Assembly: GCF_905147365.1 (NCBI RefSeq)
Contig: NC_056420.1
Span: 3,358,001-3,422,000, forward strand
DNA: 64,000 bases
Source of the DNA: Aricia agestis
Taxonomy: Eukaryota; Arthropoda; Insecta; Lepidoptera; Lycaenidae
Direction: 5' to 3'
Numbering within the stretch: the first letter of the stretch is position 1; the number at the start of each line of letters is the position of its first letter. Positions 11,743 through 22,000 of the stretch are shown piece by piece. The position numbers were made by a program, and so were the translations under genes. Below the pieces are notes generated by a model, which was not told where the DNA came from, did not search any database, and saw only the letters and a program-made list of their open reading frames with translations.

Positions 11743-12000
11743 CAGTGTGTAACAAAAATAAGTGATAATACTTTAGGGTGTGTACGTGTTCCTTGTAGAG
11801 AGTTCACTGTGAAAGTAGCAGCGCTGAAAGACGAATTTTTTTTTCACTTTTGTATGGGAAAGGGCCCTAACGTCACGAGTTTCCCCATACAAAAGTGAAA
11901 AAAATTTTTGGTCGTTCAGCGCTGCTACTTTCACAGTGAACTCTCTACAAGGAACACTTATACACCCTAAAGTATTATCACTTATTTTTGTTACACCCTG
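11743..12000. mobile_element. Palindromic MITE M1, copy 3 (TA-flanked, 258 bp)
   Basis: cagtgtgtaacaaaaataag at the left, its inverse ending acaccctg at the right, TA on both sides (11741-11742, 12001-12002). One of the best-preserved copies: the two arms of about 120 bp are nearly perfect inverses around an agggcccta core. Confidence 0.88.
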
Positions 12001-12209
12001 TATAAAAAATGCAAATTGTTGAAATCCACTCTTTTACAGATTATCCCCCAACATTCAGTATCCTTTAGAGGCAATCAAGTAAGTACTTATATATTATTAT
12101 CTTAACTTTTAACCAACTCTTGCATGTCTATTAATTCTCTTGAACCTAAGGAGTTAAGTTGAGACAAGTTACAAGTATTATTGGTAAAAAATGTATTGTA
12201 TCCTAAGGT

Positions 12210-12357
12210 TAGGTTCAGCCTCAAAATTAGCGGCAGCGGGGCGGGAGATTATGGACCGGCCTCAAAAAGCAGCGTCCATATAAATCTTAGACACTATTGT
12301 AACGCGTCACCGCCGCTCCCGCCCCGCTTCCCGCTGCTTTCGAGACTGAAGCCTTAA
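12210..12357. mobile_element. GC-rich foldback MITE, about 148 bp
   Basis: aaggttaggttcagcctcaa plus gcggcagcggggcgggag at the left pair with ctcccgccccgcttcccgct and gagactgaagcctta at the right. No gene. Confidence 0.65.
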
Positions 12358-12699
12358 AGTCTGCTAAGGACACCTAATTTAGGGGGCGGTTGATGAAAAT
12401 GTTAAAAAACAATAAAAAAAAACAAAATTCTGTCACTTTTGCAATTATTAATCTCATTGCAAATCTGCTATTGAATAATATCACAAATATTTTGGCTCCT
12501 GATAAAATTATGATAGCATTAGCACGTTTATGGATATTAATTGTATCTTATGTAAACGAGTCATCAATCAGGATAAGATTTTAAAAGGTGTAAATAGTCC
12601 TAACGTTACTTATGTCTTTCATTTGCGACGAAATTAATGCTATCCATAATCCAAGTGTGAGCTAAGAATTAAGATTGATATTAGACACATTTTTTATCG
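12358..12699. other. AT-rich intergenic sequence, no supported gene
   Basis: A 64-codon open frame at 12390-12584 is Lys/Asn/Ile-rich, as expected by chance in AT-rich DNA, and has no recognisable domain. Confidence 0.4.
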
Positions 12700-12822
12700 C
12701 TTCTTTATAAAATAGCCGATCAAAATATTGTATGGAATTGACATGATATGAGTCGAATGTCGCCTTCAGCTTATGTCAATTCATACATTTTTGATCGGCG
12801 ATTCTATTATAAGAAATCGTGT
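12700..12822. mobile_element. Foldback MITE, about 123 bp
   Basis: cttctttataaaatagccga and gatcaaaatattgtatggaa at the left are inverted at the right (gatcggcgattctattataa). The loop holds gtcgaatgtcgcc. Confidence 0.7.
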
Positions 12823-13427
12823 TGGCTAAGCCCCCCGATTCCACATGTCCATATTTTAATTAACACAGATAAAAATGATTTTGTACGTTAGAAAAAAAAG
12901 TTGTGTTAGTAGCGTTAGGCCTTTTTCAAAATATATATATACTAATACGTTAAAAATATTATAATTTAGAATAATTTACAAATACTACCATTTGAGTGTT
13001 ATTATTGCAGTTTGTGTCTCATTAAATTATGATTAATATTAATAACTCCGATAAGATAAGTAGGTATTTACATAATATAAAATTAATCAGATAAACTAAA
13101 TTATTAATAGTTCACTACGCCACTTGGTCGGATTTGACATTGGTCGACCAAAAAGGTAGGAGATGGACATCTGCCAATTCATCATCAATCAAAATTGACA
13201 AGTATTTTCTGACGATACATACTATAAAAAAATCCTCAGCCGAACATATTATTATAACCTCCTCCTTTTTGGAAGTCGGTTAAAAATATAGTGGCAGACT
13301 CCCGTGCCAATGAGCAAGCACCCTTAAATTTACTTCCAGCAGTCTGTGTACCCAGTGCTTTTTCTCTTTCATACATACGAAGAATTACATTCAATCCAAA
13401 ATTAACTCAAACTGGCGTCTTAAACCT
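12823..13427. other. 3' flank of P450 gene A
   Basis: AT-rich DNA with no gene. At 13250-13285 is the end of a dispersed lepidopteran repeat (cctcctcctttttggaagtc), also seen inverted at 38359. The gene A 3' UTR must lie at the right end of this interval, but no convincing AATAAA was pinned down. Confidence 0.4.
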
Positions 13428-15429
13428 TTACTGAACCTTCTTACGTGGCACAAACTTGAGTTTAAAGTTCTGAGCGGGTGAAATTATCACTCTTGAGCTG
13501 TCAAATGTTAGTTCCTTCTCACTCGGGGCGAGTTCCACTCGAAAACGAGATAACAGCTTCAAGATACAGACTCTGGACTGGACTTTTGCGAATCTCATTC
13601 CTGAAAACAAAAAAGTTGCACTGTAAAAGGGGAACATTTTATCTGGTAGAGTTGCAGTAGGTTCTATAGTAGCCGCAACTCTGCCTTAAGCGATGAGTGG
13701 AGCACCATGGGGTTTCCCCATGTTAAAAAAAAAGGTTTCCTAAATTTCCTTTGTGCACACGTATTTACGTATTAATGATAACTTCTTGTTAAATAGAATT
13801 TACACTACTTCAAATAAACGAAATGTTTTAGATAGATGTAGATTTTTGTCCTTTTTACTGATATTAGAAATGTTTTGGTCTCTATTATATGCCATTTTGC
13901 AGTCCCTATGATGTGAAGAACTACTTATATTAATTATTATTGTTTGCTATTTAATAGTATTGCATTAACTTCTATTTATTGTCTATATTTGTTTTCTATT
14001 TGCTATTTAGTTATATTTATTGTCTAAAAGTGTTTAAGAATACTTAAGCGGTGGTAAGAAATCAGTACTTACCAATACAATTTCTGGGTCCAACGCCGAA
14101 AGGTAAATATGCGCATGAATGTCGCGCTGCTGCCACTTTCGGATCAAATCTCTCCGGATCGAATTCCTCTGGTTTCGGATATAGAGTTTCATCATGATGA
14201 ATACCCATCGCTGATACGTATACAGTCTGACCTTCCTTTATAATAACATCGGTATTAGGTATCGTATAGTCGTGCTGTGTCACCTTGCGTTGAAGCGGAT
14301 CTACCAGAGGATACATCCTTAAAGTTTCATCGAAAACTTTATCCATATACGGCAATTGAGTGAGAGTATCGTATGTGACCAGATTGTCTGATTTCGCGAG
14401 CACTTCATCTATCTCCTGACATAGCTTGTCTTGTATGTGTGGATGTTTCGCCAGCTCGTACAACATGAATGTCATGGTCGTAGCGCTCGTTTCGTATCCG
14501 GCTGCGTAGAACACAAACGCTTGGGCAGCTATTACGTCATTTGTGATCTCGAGAGACAAATCTTTACTATTTTCGTTCTTTTTAGGTCCCGTCACGTCAC
14601 CTTCATTTTTCAATTGCAAAATCAAATCCATAAAATCGTTCCTTTTAGTCGGCATTCCATTTCGCTCGGTGACGACTTTCGTCACTAATTCTTCGAAGAA
14701 GTTTGTAAGGAATTTCGGGAATAGCGACCAATTCAAAACCTTCAAGACACCAGGGAACATCATGTCGAATTCTTGAAGAAAATACCTGTGGAATATCATC
14801 TGGTCTATTTTGTCCAAGGTGGCTAAAATCGCATCACTTCTGTCCGTGGTGTCGATATCTAATCCGAATGCGCAAGCAGATATGGTGGTGACAGTGTATA
14901 ATTGAATGAGCTTATGCACTGACTGCTCGGGTTGCTTAGTGGTGATGGCTTCGACGTAATCCAAAAATTTGTCTCCACGTTCGGTAATCAGATACAACAT
15001 GTTCTTTAGCTTGCCAGTTGTAAACAATGGTGTAAAGCGATTCCTCAGGACGCGCCATGTCTCTCCATCGGCATGGAATAGATTTGCCCCCAAGCCTTCC
15101 TTGCTGAACTCCACTCCGCGGTCTTCGAACATATCGAAGTCCTTGATCATCACGTGCTTTATGAGGTCCAAGTCTCGGATGAGCACACTCGGTGTGGTCA
15201 TCGTGTAGATGCCCACAAACGGCTCCTTTGGATAATCATCGTAAATCCTCTTGAAAGCGAGAGACAGGGGCTCTTTTCTCAAAGTGGAATCTTTTAGGTT
15301 ACCGAAGAATACGGTCGGTTTCGGTCCCTTCACATTTCTGTTCTTCCAGTAATTGAAATGTCTCGTGAAAAAGTAATGTAAGCCCACGAGTAGAGCGAAC
15401 AATCCAGCTAGTATCTCAAGCCCGAACAT
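13428..15429 (-). CDS. CYP6AE-like: Cytochrome P450 gene A, CYP6 family, CYP6AE-like (2 exons)
   Basis: Exon 1 is 14073-15429, exon 2 is 13428-13600, with a 472-bp phase-1 intron (donor GTAAGTAC, acceptor ttttgttttcAG). Joined length is 509 aa, normal for CYP6. It is a haem monooxygenase of the ER membrane, taking electrons from P450 reductase to oxidise small lipophilic compounds. Visible features: an N-terminal membrane anchor (about residues 3-21) followed by a KGPKP hinge, the C-helix WRVLR (W125-R129), the I-helix AGYETS (310-315), K-helix E368-T-L-R371, PERF (425-428) and the haem loop PFGVGPRNCIG with ligand C451. The intron directly after Cys-Ile-Gly is typical of insect CYP6. In Lepidoptera CYP6AE enzymes often metabolise plant toxins and insecticides; this one's substrate cannot be read from sequence. 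All key residues are intact. Paralogue of gene B (40679-51788, same strand). Confidence 0.93.
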
Positions 15430-15450
15430 TATCGTTCAAATTATGCGGTG

Positions 15451-15489
15451 CTAAGTGATGGGCGAATTCTAATATCGTCGACTTAAATA
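15451..15489 (-). promoter_or_regulatory. Likely core promoter of P450 gene A
   Basis: On the minus strand a TATA-like TATTTAAG (15482-15489) lies about 25-30 nt upstream of an initiator-like ATCACTTAG (15451-15460), giving a 5' UTR of about 25-30 nt before the ATG at 15429. Only about 45 bp separates the TATA-like box from the Helitron block beginning at 15535. Confidence 0.5.
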
Positions 15490-15562
15490 GTGGTTGCGTT
15501 TTTTGATAACAAGATGTACAGTCGACATCGGTTATCTTATATATTTAAACGAGCAATTCTTG

Positions 15563-17592
15563 TATACATATAATAAAACTGTAGAAATGAAAATTCTGTA
15601 CATTAAAGATATCCAAAAAATAATAAGCGAGGGCTGTTACTACATCGCTATAGAAGCCAAAGCTGTGGTTAGTTTTTTGTCTGTCTGTCTGTCTGTCTGT
15701 ATGTTTGTTCCAGCATCACACGAAAACTACTGTTCCGATTTGAATGCGGTTTTCGCAGATATATTTGTCTTCTCCCAACTTAACATCTGTTGTATAAATT
15801 TTTTCCCCCACCCCTTTAAGGGGGCCGAAGAGGGGGTCAGATATTGTATCAAACTTTTTTTTTACCTGAAAACTACTGATCCGATTTGAATATGGTTTTC
15901 GTAGATATATTTGTCTTCTTCCAACTTCATATCTGGTGTATAGAATTCTCCCCCCCCCCCCCCACCCCTCAAACGGACCAAAGAGGGGGCAGATTTTGTA
16001 TCAAACTTTTTTCTTGAATAAACTTACATCATATTATAAACTGTATTTTACAATTTAATATCTGGTGTATAAAATTTTTCCCCTCACCCCTCTAAGGGGA
16101 CAAAAGAGGGGGCAAGATTTTGTATAAAACTTTTTTCTTTAACACGAGAACTACTGTTCCGATTTGAATACGGTTTTTGCAGATATATATGCCTTATTCA
16201 AACTTAGCATCTGTGCCGCCCCAATCTCACCCCCCCCCCCCCCCCCCTCCCCACCTGGTAATGTTGCCAAGCAAAAACATGTTGCGTCGTTAGTGTTGAG
16301 TTTTTATTTAATTCTCCTTTAGGATCAAACAAAGTTATTTATTAAAAGTGAAATTAATCTAACCAAAACTAAACATACAGATTTTGAGTGTCGTTTGATT
16401 AACATGCGGGAGGCTTTGCCCCCGGCCGGTACTTGGGGGGGCTGGCCCCCCCCAAACCCTCCCCCCTCCTGGTAATGTTGCTAAGCAAAATGGTGTTGCA
16501 TCGTTAGTGTTGAGTTTTACTCCTTTAGAATCAAAGTAAGTTATTTATTAAAAGTGAAATTAATCTAACCAAAACTAAACATGCAGATTTTGCGTGTCGT
16601 TTGATTAACATGCGGGAGGCTTTGCCCCCGGCCGGTACTTGGGGGGGCTGCACCACCCCCCCAAACCCCCCCCCCCCCCTTTCCTGGTAATGTTGCTAAG
16701 CAAAATGGTGTTGCGTCGTTAGTGTTGAGTTTTACTCCTCCTTCTTTAGAATCAAAGTAAGTTATTTATTAAAAGTGAAATTAATCTAACCAAAACTAAA
16801 CATGCAGATTTTGCGTGTCGTTTGATTAATATGCGGGAGGCTTTGCCCCTGCCCTTACTTGGGGGGGCTGCGCCCCCCCAAACCCCCCGCTCCTGGTAAT
16901 GTTGCTAAGCAAAATGGTGTTGCGTCGTTAGTGTTGAGTTTTACTTCTCCTTCTTTTGAATAAAAGTAAGTTATTTATTAAAAGTGAAATTAATCTAACC
17001 AAAACTAAATATGCAGATTTTGCGTGTCGTTTGATTAACATGCGGGAGGCTTTGCCCCCGGCCGGTACCCCCCCCAAACTCCCCCCTACCTGGTCATGTT
17101 GCCAAGCGAAAACGTGTTGCGTCGTTAGTGTTGAGTTTTATTCCTCCATCTTTAGAATCAAAGTAAGTTATTTATTAAAAGTGAAATTAATCTAACCAAA
17201 CCTAAACATGCAGATTTTGCGTGTCGTTTGATTAACATGCGGGAGGCTTTGCCCCCGGCCGGTACCCCCCCCCCCCCCCCCCCCACCTGGTAATGTTGCC
17301 AAGCGAAAACGTGTTGCGTCGTTAGTGTTGAGTTTTAATTCTCCTTTAGGATCAAACAAAGTTATTTATTACAAGTGAAATTAATCTAACCGAAACTAAA
17401 CATATAGATTTAAGTCATCTGATTAATATGAGGGAGGCTTTGCCTGGATATGGACAGACGGACAGGCTGATATTATATCTTTGTACTCGGGTTCCGTTTT
17501 TTACCATTTGAGTAAGGGACCATAAAAAGGAGAGCATTATCCATTTCCGTTATTATAATATGGTAACGCCTACGAAGTCGCGGGAAACAGCT
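15563..17592 (+). mobile_element. Helitron-like insertion related to the 2291-4349 element
   Basis: Begins tatacatataataaaactgt, matching the start of the Helitron at 2291, and ends with cgcctacgaagtcgcgggaa-acagcta. Inside are two tandem arrays: 15723-16200 (about four units of about 140 bp built on actactgttccgatttgaat) and 16252-17436. The exact 5' dinucleotide is obscured by the junction with H2. Confidence 0.6.
16252..17436. repeat. Six tandem units of about 200-215 bp with poly-C/poly-G tracts
   Basis: The motif cctggtaatgttgc(t/c)aagc starts units at about 16252, 16468, 16683, 16890, 17088 and 17286. Each unit has gtgaaattaatctaacc, cgtttgattaacatgcggga and an aggctttgcccc end. The joints hold long C runs (near 16229, 16668, 17264) paired with ggggggg tracts, so the arrays may be mis-assembled or length-variable. 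Confidence 0.88.
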
Positions 17593-17846
17593 ATCCATAC
17601 TAATATTATAAATGCGAAAGTGTATTTGTTTGTTTGTCCTTTCTTTGCAGCCTAACGAAGCAACCAATTGACTTGATTTTTGGCATCGACTTAGTGGAAA
17701 GGATAGAGAGTAACATAGGCTACTTTTGGTCTTGGAAAAACATCATGTTTCTAAAGGAGATTTGCAAGAATATTCGTAATGTACACGATTTTCGAATTTC
17801 ACGCGAGCGAAGCCGCGGGCAAAAGCTAGTTATATATAATTTGAAT
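17593..17846 (+). mobile_element. Short non-autonomous Helitron, about 254 bp
   Basis: Begins TCCATACTAATATTATAAAT, a very common lepidopteran Helitron 5' end, and ends with the hairpin acgcgagcgaagccgcgggc followed by aaaagCTAG. It follows the 3' end of the preceding Helitron-like sequence with no gap. Confidence 0.7.
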
Positions 17847-18079
17847 CTCGGAATCGTTTCCAACGATTTTCATGAAATTTAGTATATAGGGGGTTTCGAG
17901 GGCGATAAATCGATCTAGCTAGTAATCATTTTTAGAAAATGTCATTTTATTCGTGTTTTATCGAATACCGAGCAAAGCTCGGTCAAATAGCTAGTAAATA
18001 ATAATACGCGACTGTCGTGTTGTGGCGGTACCCACAATTCGCCTAACATTCCTGCATGCAAATAATGATTTTTGGTTTT

Positions 18080-18212
18080 TATCTGTATAACTGGGTAGGT
18101 AATTAAATCGTGGAAAGGAAAGATAAATAGGAAACAGATGACTGAATTTTTGGACCAGTTATTTAGTATTGAAAATCTTAAAAAAGTTATCTTGTATACT
18201 TTTCCTTATATA
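18080..18212 (+). pseudogene. 5' piece of the second LINE copy: ORF1 relic before the Gypsy element
   Basis: Reads, in one frame up to 18212, GKINRKQM ... ENLKKVILYTFPYI, homologous to residues just before and after the Helitron junction in the first LINE copy (GKLNKKQM ... FTFPYIK). Upstream of about 18110 a stop codon and decay hide the homology, so this LINE's 5' limit is uncertain. It continues after the Gypsy element at 24706. Confidence 0.75.
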
Positions 18213-19044
18213 TGTCGCCGCGGAGGTTCCTGTCTGATTGGGACTCTTTATTTTATGTTTAGAAAAATTATTATAATGTGATTATAATCATGAATTATTG
18301 TTAAAAATGTGTAATACGTCGTTATTACAACGATTGATATGCGTTTTATGATTTATTGTAAGCCCGGAAGATATTTTAACTTCCGTGGTATTTATTAAAA
18401 TTATTATTTAATGTTAATTTCATAGTTGGCCAATATAGGATTATTCTAATGTAATTAAAACTAGTTTTCCATGCCAATCAAACTTTTAAATAATTTCTTT
18501 AAACATTCTCACTAAAATTACGACGTATTTTGGTTGTGAATTAATTACTTCCGGTTTTATTTACTTCGTAATAATTTAATGTGAATTTTGGTAAATTACA
18601 AAATAAATAAGCTAATTAATTTTAACGTTATTTACTAATTTTACAATTATTTAATGTTTCGATAACATGATTTTCAAGAGTGACGTAATTACTTGTGGTA
18701 GGGCAAACAAGTAGGGATGATGCTTATAAAAAGACGTGTTCTGAGCTTGGAGCTCATTCTACTGTGAATTTGCGGTGAATAAACATTGTAAGTACAATCC
18801 ATGTCAGTTTAAATAAATGAAAATGATTTTATCACTTTGTTTTCTTTTTAATGTTAAGTTCTAATTTCTTTTGCTCTTTAAGTTTTAGTATTTTTAATGA
18901 TTTGAAATTGTTTTGTTGTTTATAAATGAAATCTATTGCTTTTAGTGAGAAATCAATAGCTTTGATGAAATTAAACATTCAGAACTCATAATAAGTGAAT
19001 TAATTATTATTATTATTTTTGTAACGCCCTCTCTGATTTTCGAT
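18213..19044 (+). repeat. 5' LTR of the Gypsy element
   Basis: 832 bp. Contains a TATA box TATAAAAA (18725-18732), AATAAA (18778-18783) and a strong splice-donor-like GTAAGTA (18788-18794). The end is uncertain by 2 bp because 'at' follows in both copies. Confidence 0.93.
18725..18794 (+). promoter_or_regulatory. LTR TATA box, poly(A) signal and splice donor
   Basis: TATAAAAA (18725-18732) is followed about 30 nt later by ctcattctactgtg, a plausible start region, then AATAAA at 18778 and GTAAGTA at 18788. A pyrimidine-rich acceptor tgtttcAG ends at 19098. Together they define a possible 311-nt leader intron (18788-19098). Confidence 0.5.
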
Positions 19045-19062
19045 ATCAGAAGTGGGATACTT
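19045..19062 (+). other. Putative primer-binding site region
   Basis: atcagaagtgggatactt follows the 5' LTR directly, where the tRNA primer of minus-strand synthesis binds in LTR elements. The primer tRNA could not be assigned by eye. Confidence 0.4.
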
Positions 19063-19064
19063 AC

Positions 19065-22000
19065 GTGTCCTTTCTGTGCTTTTCATTTTATGTTTCAGGT
19101 ACACCAGACATCCTATTCATATTGAGGAATTTTGGTATTGCGATGGAAGCAGAAAATCGGACTGAAACGGAACCAAGTGAGCTGCCATGTACTATACCTG
19201 GACCAGATAGTGCAGATGTAGATGCTGATCATGGACCAAATGCCTGTGTTAATATGGCAGCTTCACAGCAGCTGCAGTGCGGTAACGTACCTCCTGAGTT
19301 CTATTTACATATGATGACAATGATGCAAAATATGAGCGAACGCTTGACGAAACAGCGCGAAAAAGTAAAAATTACCGATGTGTTCTTGCCTTCATATGAT
19401 CCAGATGGTAACGTTGGAGTGCGAGAATGGTGTGACCATATCACTTCGGCTAAAAATAACTATGAGCTTAGTGATTATGATATTCGTATGAAGGTGACTA
19501 GCTTATTAAAGGGACGAGCTAAAATGTGGGCTGATAATTGGCTCGTTACAACTTCTACATGGGATGAGTTGCGACAAAATATTATTACTACATTTGAACC
19601 CGAAAGTCGTTATTCAAAGGACGTCTTGCGATTTAGGGAGCATGAATATGACCACACTAAAGACATTGCAGAGTTTTTATCACGATCTTGGATTTTGTGG
19701 AGACGAGTAACGAAGGATAAACTTAACGATAATGATGCAGTAGAAGCAGTTATTGGAACCATTAGCGATGAACGTCTTCGGATTGAGCTTATGAATGCCA
19801 GAGCCACTTCAGTGCCTGAATTAATATCTGTTGCCTCTTCTATTCGTACATCTAAGAGACCTAATCACGCTAACGTGAACCAACCACTTGCTAAGCGTTT
19901 TAAATACTCTTTAGATAATCGGAATATTTCTAATTGTAACTTCTGTAAGAAGCCCGGGCATTTTTCTCGCGATTGTCGTGGTAAAAATAACTCCACAATA
20001 CTTGACAAACAGCCTGTTCCAAATAACCCTAGTTCTTCTGGAATATCACTCCAAAAACCTAATACGTCTAAGATCTGTTCTTTTTGTTCAAAGGCCGGTC
20101 ATACTTTTGATACTTGTTACCGTCGGGAAAAACAAATTACTTCAAATGTAAATTCAGTTGTAATAAATAAACCAAAATTAAACACGATGCGTATGCGAGT
20201 AGGTGATATAGTTATTGATGCGGTATTCGATAGCGGTGCGGACTGCTCTGTTATGTGCGAATCTATTGCAGACAGGCTACCTGGAAAGAGAGTTCAAGTA
20301 GTTAATTATTTACGAGGAATAGGTCCTTTTCCTGTAGTTTCGACTAATAAGCTAACTACTATATGCGTCATTAATGACATTAATGTAGAGATAGATTTTT
20401 ATATTTTATCTGACTACGAAATGACTTCAGATGTATTAATAGGTGCAAATCTTTTAAACAGCACCGGGTTATCTGTAATCGTGACTGAAAATAGTGCGTC
20501 TTTGTGCTTTCAGCCTCGTGTCATGCACATACAATCGTCAACCGGACTATTTGATAACATAAATCATGACTTAGTTAATGAACTTGAGATTAATCAACTC
20601 CTTACCCTGCTAAATAAGTACTCTTCCATTTTTACGCGCGGCTTTCCTCAATCTCGGGTCAATACAGGTAAATTAGAGATTCGATTGAAAAATCCAAACA
20701 AGTTTGTTGAAAGAAGACCGTACAGATTGAGCCCAGTCGAACGTGAAAAGGTTAAGGAGATTGTTAAGGAATTAATAGATAATGATATTGTCCAAGAAAG
20801 TAAGTCCCCATATTCTAGTCCAATTATTTTAGTCAAGAAAAAGAACGGGGACGATCGTATGTGCGTAGATTACAGAGAACTTAACTCGAACACTGTCCGG
20901 GATCATTATCCTCTTCCTTTAATAGCCGATCAAATTGACCAGTTGACTGGAGGCCAGTACTACACTTCCTTAGATATGGCCTCTGGCTTTCACCAGATTC
21001 CTATCGCTGATGAGTCTATTGAGAAAACCGCTTTTGTGACACCGGACGGTTTGTTCGAGTATAAGACTATGCCATTTGGCTTGTGTAATGCCCCTGCTGT
21101 ATACCAAAGATGCATAAATCGTGCTTTAGGTCCTCTTTTAAATCCAGGTAGTGCGGATAAAGTTCATAATGATAGCGTAGCCCAAGTTTACATAGATGAT
21201 GTCATTAGTAAATGTAGAGATTTTTCATCTGGTCTTGTCTATTTAGAGAAAATATTTATAGCATTACGGGAATCGGGTTTCTCCGTTAACATTGATAAGT
21301 GCTTATTCTTCAAACGGTCAATTGAATATCTCGGTAATGTGATAGAAAATGGTCAGGTTCGTCCTAGTCCCAAAAAAGTTGAGGCCCTACTAAAAGCTCC
21401 AGTTCCGACTAATGTCAAACAGATTCGTCAATTTAACGGCTTAGCAGGGTATTTTCGTAGATTCATACCAGATTTTGCACGGACTATGGTACCTCTGTAT
21501 CAATTAACTAAACAAGGCGCTGAGTGGCAATGGAATCATGTTCATGAAGAAGCACGTCAAAAGATAATTCATCATTTAACTTCTGCACCCGTCTTAACAA
21601 TATTTCAAGAAGGGAAACCTATTGAGCTATTTACCGATGCCAGCAGTCTTGGCTTTGGAGCAATTCTCGTACAGATTATAAACGGTAGGCAGCATGTGAT
21701 AGCCTATTTTAGTATGCGTACGACAGACATAGAAAGTAGGTATCACTCCTACGAACTCGAAACGCTGGCCGTAGTCCGAGCAATCAAGCATTTTCGACAC
21801 TTCCTATATGGACGCCAATTCAAGGTGATTACCGACTGCAATGCGCTTAAAGCTTCCAAGCACAAGAAAGACTTGTTACCTCGCATACATAGATGGTGGT
21901 CATATCTTCAAAATTTTGAGTTTGATATAGAATACAGGAAGGGCGAGCGGATGCAGCATGCAGATTACCTAAGCAGAAATCCAGATCCACTTACTGTAAG

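Larger units (their letters stand above)
15535..17994 (+). mobile_element. Helitron family 'H2' carrying nested Helitron sequences, 2.46 kb
   Basis: The outer ends are those of family H2: TCTTATATATTTAAACGAGC after an A at 15534, and the hairpin accgagc-aaa-gctcggt followed by caaatagCTAG before a T at 17995. The intact 201-bp copy of H2 is at 59884-60084. Here H2 is opened after cttgta by other Helitron-like sequence (about 15563-17846). H2 resumes at 17847 with tatataatttgaatctcgg. It sits directly upstream of P450 gene A. Confidence 0.75.

Noticed and set aside
11090..11898. Open frames of 62-101 codons
   Set aside because: They lie in palindromic MITE M1 copies, which read open on both strands.
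12390..12584. 64-codon Lys/Asn/Ile-rich frame
   Set aside because: Composition expected by chance in AT-rich DNA.
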